Source: DAOTZR01 sp034432595 (GTDB lineage Bacteria > Chloroflexota > Anaerolineae > B4-G1 > SLSP01). From it: a stretch of 27,432 nucleotides of DNA. Positions 25,344 to 27,432 of the stretch are shown piece after piece; the first letter of the stretch is position 1; each line of letters opens with the position of its first letter. The stretch covers positions 1 through 27,432 of the forward strand of contig DAOUBT010000086.1 of the NCBI GenBank assembly GCA_034432595.1, read 5' to 3'. A program made the position numbers and the translations under genes. The notes below the pieces were generated by a model. That model was not told the DNA's origin and made no database searches. It saw nothing but the letters and a program-made list of their open reading frames with translations.

Positions 25344-26194
25344 GCGATCGTATCCACATTGAGGACCTGGCCCTGCGCACCATCATTGGCCTCAATCCCG
25401 AAGAGCGCCGCAAAGCGCAGGATGTGCTCATCAATCTCACCCTGGAAGCTGACCTGCACGCAGCGGGGCATAGCGACGATGTGGCACAGACCGTCAATTA
25501 CCGCACCCTGACCAAGCGCATCATCCGCCTGGTGGAAGCGTCCCGCTTCTACCTGGTGGAAAAGCTGGCGCAGGAAATCGCCTGGCTGGCGCTGGAAGAC
25601 GAGCGCGTGCTGAGCGTAACGGTGCGCGTCGAGAAACCGGGCGCGCTGCGTTTTGCGCGCAGCGTGGGCGTGGAACTGACCCGTAACCGTGCGGACCTGC
25701 CGCCACGGCATCACGTCTTCATCACCCTGGGTTCTAACCTTAGCCCGGAATTGAACCTGCGCGCCGCGGTGCGGATGCTCGCGGCGCAAACTGCGGTGCT
25801 GGATGTTTCGCCCGTCTACGAAACGCCACCGGTGGGGACGCAACCACAGCCGCGTTACCTGAATGCGGCAGTGCGCATCGCTACCCCGCTGGAGGCGGAA
25901 GCGTTGAAAACGCAGGTGCTGGCTCCCATCGAAGCGGCGTTGCAGCGCGAACGCGGCGCGGATAAGTTCGCTCCCCGCACCATTGACCTTGATATTGCCC
26001 TGTTTGATGACGCGGTGTTGACCGTGGGGACGCGCACGATTCCCGACCCGGACATGTTGCGCTACGCCCATGTGGCCGTCCCCCTGGCTGATTTAGCGCC
26101 GATGTACTGCCATCCCATTACGGGGCAAACGTTGAGCGAAATTGCCGCTTCCTTGCCGCAAGAGGGAATGGTCAAAACCGATATTGAACTCTAA
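25340..26194 (+). CDS. folBK: FolB-FolK fusion: dihydroneopterin aldolase and HPPK
   Basis: A 284-aa bifunctional folate enzyme. Residues 1-120 are dihydroneopterin aldolase, with the catalytic-region Glu22 (NPEERR), Tyr54 (VNYRTL) and Lys99 (RVEKP). Residues 125-284 are 6-hydroxymethyl-dihydropterin pyrophosphokinase, with FITLGSNL, VSPVYETPP, PRYLNAAV and the Mg-binding TIDLDIALFDD (Asp217, Asp219). The aldolase cuts dihydroneopterin to hydroxymethyl-dihydropterin and the kinase pyrophosphorylates that product, so the fusion joins consecutive steps. In HPPK the usual PHP-type His before the last block is Asp (IPDPDM). The start overlaps the SDR stop; folE follows 9 nt later. Confidence 0.95.
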   Translation: MSDRIHIEDLALRTIIGLNPEERRKAQDVLINLTLEADLHAAGHSDDVAQTVNYRTLTKRIIRLVEASRFYLVEKLAQEIAWLALEDERVLSVTVRVEKPGALRFARSVGVELTRNRADLPPRHHVFITLGSNLSPELNLRAAVRMLAAQTAVLDVSPVYETPPVGTQPQPRYLNAAVRIATPLEAEALKTQVLAPIEAALQRERGADKFAPRTIDLDIALFDDAVLTVGTRTIPDPDMLRYAHVAVPLADLAPMYCHPITGQTLSEIAASLPQEGMVKTDIEL

Positions 26195-26203
26195 GGAGGC
26201 ACG

Positions 26204-26851
26204 ATGAACCCCAAACCCGATGTTGACCCTTCGATGTACGATGCGTTTCGCAATGAGCTGCTGGATGTCGAAGCGGATGCCTGTTGTACGAGCATCGAAT
26301 GCGCGGTGCGTTCAATTTTGGAAAATATCGGCGAGGACCCGGAGCGCGAAGGGTTGCGACGCACGCCGGAACGCGTGGCGCGCATGTACGCGGAGTTGAC
26401 CGCCGGTTACCACGTGGACCCGGTGCGGCTCATCAATGATGCGATTTTCGACGTGGCGTATGACCAGATGGTGGTGGTCAAGGACATCGAATATTACAGC
26501 TTGTGCGAGCATCATCTCCTGCCGTTCCTGGGACGCGCCCACGTGGCTTACATTCCCAACGGCAAGGTGATTGGGTTGAGCAAGATTCCGCGCATCGTGG
26601 AAATGTTCGCGCGGCGCTTGCAGGTGCAGGAACGCCTGACGCAGCAGATTGCCGAGTTTCTTAACGAGACGTTGCATCCGCAAGGTGTGGCGGTGGTGAT
26701 GGAGGGGTTGCACATGTGCTCGGCGATGCGCGGCGTCAAGAAGGCGCAGGCGCGCATGGTAACCAGCGCCATGTTAGGCACGTTCCGCACCAATCAGTCC
26801 ACGCGCGAGGAGTTCTTCAGCAATATTGGCCGTCGTCCGGTGAGTTTCTAA
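26204..26851 (+). CDS. folE: GTP cyclohydrolase I
   Basis: A 215-aa enzyme that converts GTP to dihydroneopterin triphosphate, the first step of folate synthesis. The zinc and active-site residues are present: Cys101 and His104 in SLCEHHLLPF, and Cys172 in EGLHMCSAMRGVKK. The LRRTPERVARMY (51-62), VIGLSKIPRIVEMFARRLQVQERLT and TSAMLG motifs complete the match. The length is normal for the family. AAGGAGG precedes the ATG. It is the third gene of the pterin cluster, after the SDR and FolB-FolK, and the next gene begins 1 nt after its stop. Confidence 0.97.
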   Translation: MNPKPDVDPSMYDAFRNELLDVEADACCTSIECAVRSILENIGEDPEREGLRRTPERVARMYAELTAGYHVDPVRLINDAIFDVAYDQMVVVKDIEYYSLCEHHLLPFLGRAHVAYIPNGKVIGLSKIPRIVEMFARRLQVQERLTQQIAEFLNETLHPQGVAVVMEGLHMCSAMRGVKKAQARMVTSAMLGTFRTNQSTREEFFSNIGRRPVSF

Positions 26852-26852
26852 A

Positions 26853-27374
26853 ATGTCCGTGGTGTTGGCCAAAAAGGCAGGGCAGGCGCTGTTGGCGCGA
26901 GGATGGAAGCTCGCCGTGGCGGAATCGTGCACGGGCGGCTTGTTGGGACATCTCATCACGCGGGTGCCGGGCAGCTCGGCCTATTTCCTGGGCGGGATCA
27001 TCGCCTATGATAACGCCATTAAGGAGAAACTCCTGGACGTGAAGGCGGAGCTGCTGGCACGCTACGGGGCGGTCAGCGCGCCCTGCGCCTTAGCCATGGC
27101 GCAGGGCGCCCGTGTGCGTTTCGGCGCAGATGTCGCGTTGAGCATCACCGGCATCGCCGGACCGGGCGGCGGCACGCCAGATAAGCCGGTTGGCCTGGTC
27201 TACATCGGTCTGGTGACGGCGGATGGCGCGCGCGTCTGGGAGCACCGCTGGACGGGGAACCGTTATGCCAATCAGCTTGCCTCGGCACAAGCGGCCCTCA
27301 TCCACCTGCTGGAAGAGGTGAGCCATAAAAGCGTGGCAGTAACTGCTTACCTTCAGCACCAGGATAGCCCTTGA
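26853..27374 (+). CDS. pncC: CinA C-terminal / NMN amidohydrolase (PncC) family protein
   Basis: A 173-aa stand-alone CinA C-terminal domain. The signature is complete: AESCTGGLLGHLIT (23-36), YFLGGIIAYDNAIKEKLL and the glycine-rich GIAGPGGGTPDKPVGLVYIG. E. coli PncC deamidates nicotinamide mononucleotide, which recycles NAD by-products; the same role is likely here. The full-length CinA N-terminal MoaB-like half is absent. Its ATG lies 1 nt after the folE stop, so it is co-transcribed with the folate genes, although no shared pathway is obvious. The last 58 nt of the window after it hold no feature I can support. Confidence 0.92.
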   Translation: MSVVLAKKAGQALLARGWKLAVAESCTGGLLGHLITRVPGSSAYFLGGIIAYDNAIKEKLLDVKAELLARYGAVSAPCALAMAQGARVRFGADVALSITGIAGPGGGTPDKPVGLVYIGLVTADGARVWEHRWTGNRYANQLASAQAALIHLLEEVSHKSVAVTAYLQHQDSP

Positions 27375-27432
27375 AATCACCGCTGGCGCAATTTTAACCG
27401 CAGGTTTGGATAGGTATCCGAATTTCAACACT

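Noticed and set aside
25277..26071. 264-codon minus-strand frame over folB-folK
   Set aside because: It is antisense to a clear FolB-FolK fusion, with His/Arg-rich, motif-free translation.

Overview
The window is a high-GC bacterial chromosome segment. I read 26 protein genes and no rRNA, tRNA, CRISPR array, prophage or transposase. The first 21 genes (positions 121-23517) are all on the minus strand; the last five (23848-27374) are on the plus strand. The two groups diverge from a 330-bp intergenic region. The gene set suggests a deep-branching, Chloroflexota (Anaerolineae)-like bacterium. Pointers are PASTA-type Ser/Thr kinase, LysM/M23 and LysM/YkuD wall enzymes, DUF4349 and toastrack lipoproteins, a FolB-FolK fusion with a PTR1-like reductase, and 9-bp ATCCGCG-type repeats. 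This taxonomic placement is inference; no marker gene proves it.

Layout by minus-strand transcription unit, given from right to left as transcribed. (1) 23517-21611: RelA/SpoT-like HD hydrolase, then LysM-YkuD L,D-transpeptidase, overlapping by ATGA. (2) 21357-17743: PASTA Ser/Thr kinase, fatty acid hydroxylase, tRNA-dihydrouridine synthase, from a TTGCTG-17-TATACT promoter. (3) 17347-13462: xseB, toastrack lipoprotein, membrane GAF-PAS histidine kinase, DUF192 protein, from a GTGACA-16-TATAAT promoter. (4) 13383-11189: LysM-M23 peptidase and biotin-protein ligase (ATGA overlap), TTGTGA-17-TATAAT promoter, strong terminator. (5) 10969-10238: metallophosphoesterase. (6) 10088-9219: DUF4349 lipoprotein. 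(7) 9060-8257: second toastrack lipoprotein. (8) 8043-6588: degenerate metallo-beta-lactamase-fold protein and TPR protein, TTGTCA-17-TATAAT promoter. (9) 6369-6058: a small unknown. (10) 5970-121: P-type Ca2+ ATPase, OmpR-type response regulator, xpt, guaA, interrupted by hairpins.

The plus-strand block is a nitrilase-family amidohydrolase followed by a tight folate/pterin cluster. It contains a pteridine-reductase-like SDR, a FolB-FolK fusion, FolE and a CinA/PncC-type amidohydrolase. FolE makes dihydroneopterin triphosphate, FolB and FolK carry the pterin to the pyrophosphate ester, and the SDR probably reduces a pterin or folate. folP and the dihydroneopterin-triphosphate phosphatase are not here. 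At the other end xpt makes XMP and GuaA converts it to GMP, a coupled salvage pair.

The most notable non-gene features are three. A family of hairpin repeats (8173-8207, 17433-17489, 17514-17544, 17677-17711) keeps its pairing while its stem bases change. A block of 9-bp direct and inverted repeats occupies 1-102. A nested palindrome centred on GTCACGTGAC lies in the divergent intergenic region. The most notable gene oddity is the MBL-fold protein at 7399-8043, which has lost nearly all of its expected metal ligands. I did not find a clear-cut new defence or biosynthetic system; most of the window is housekeeping and envelope biology.
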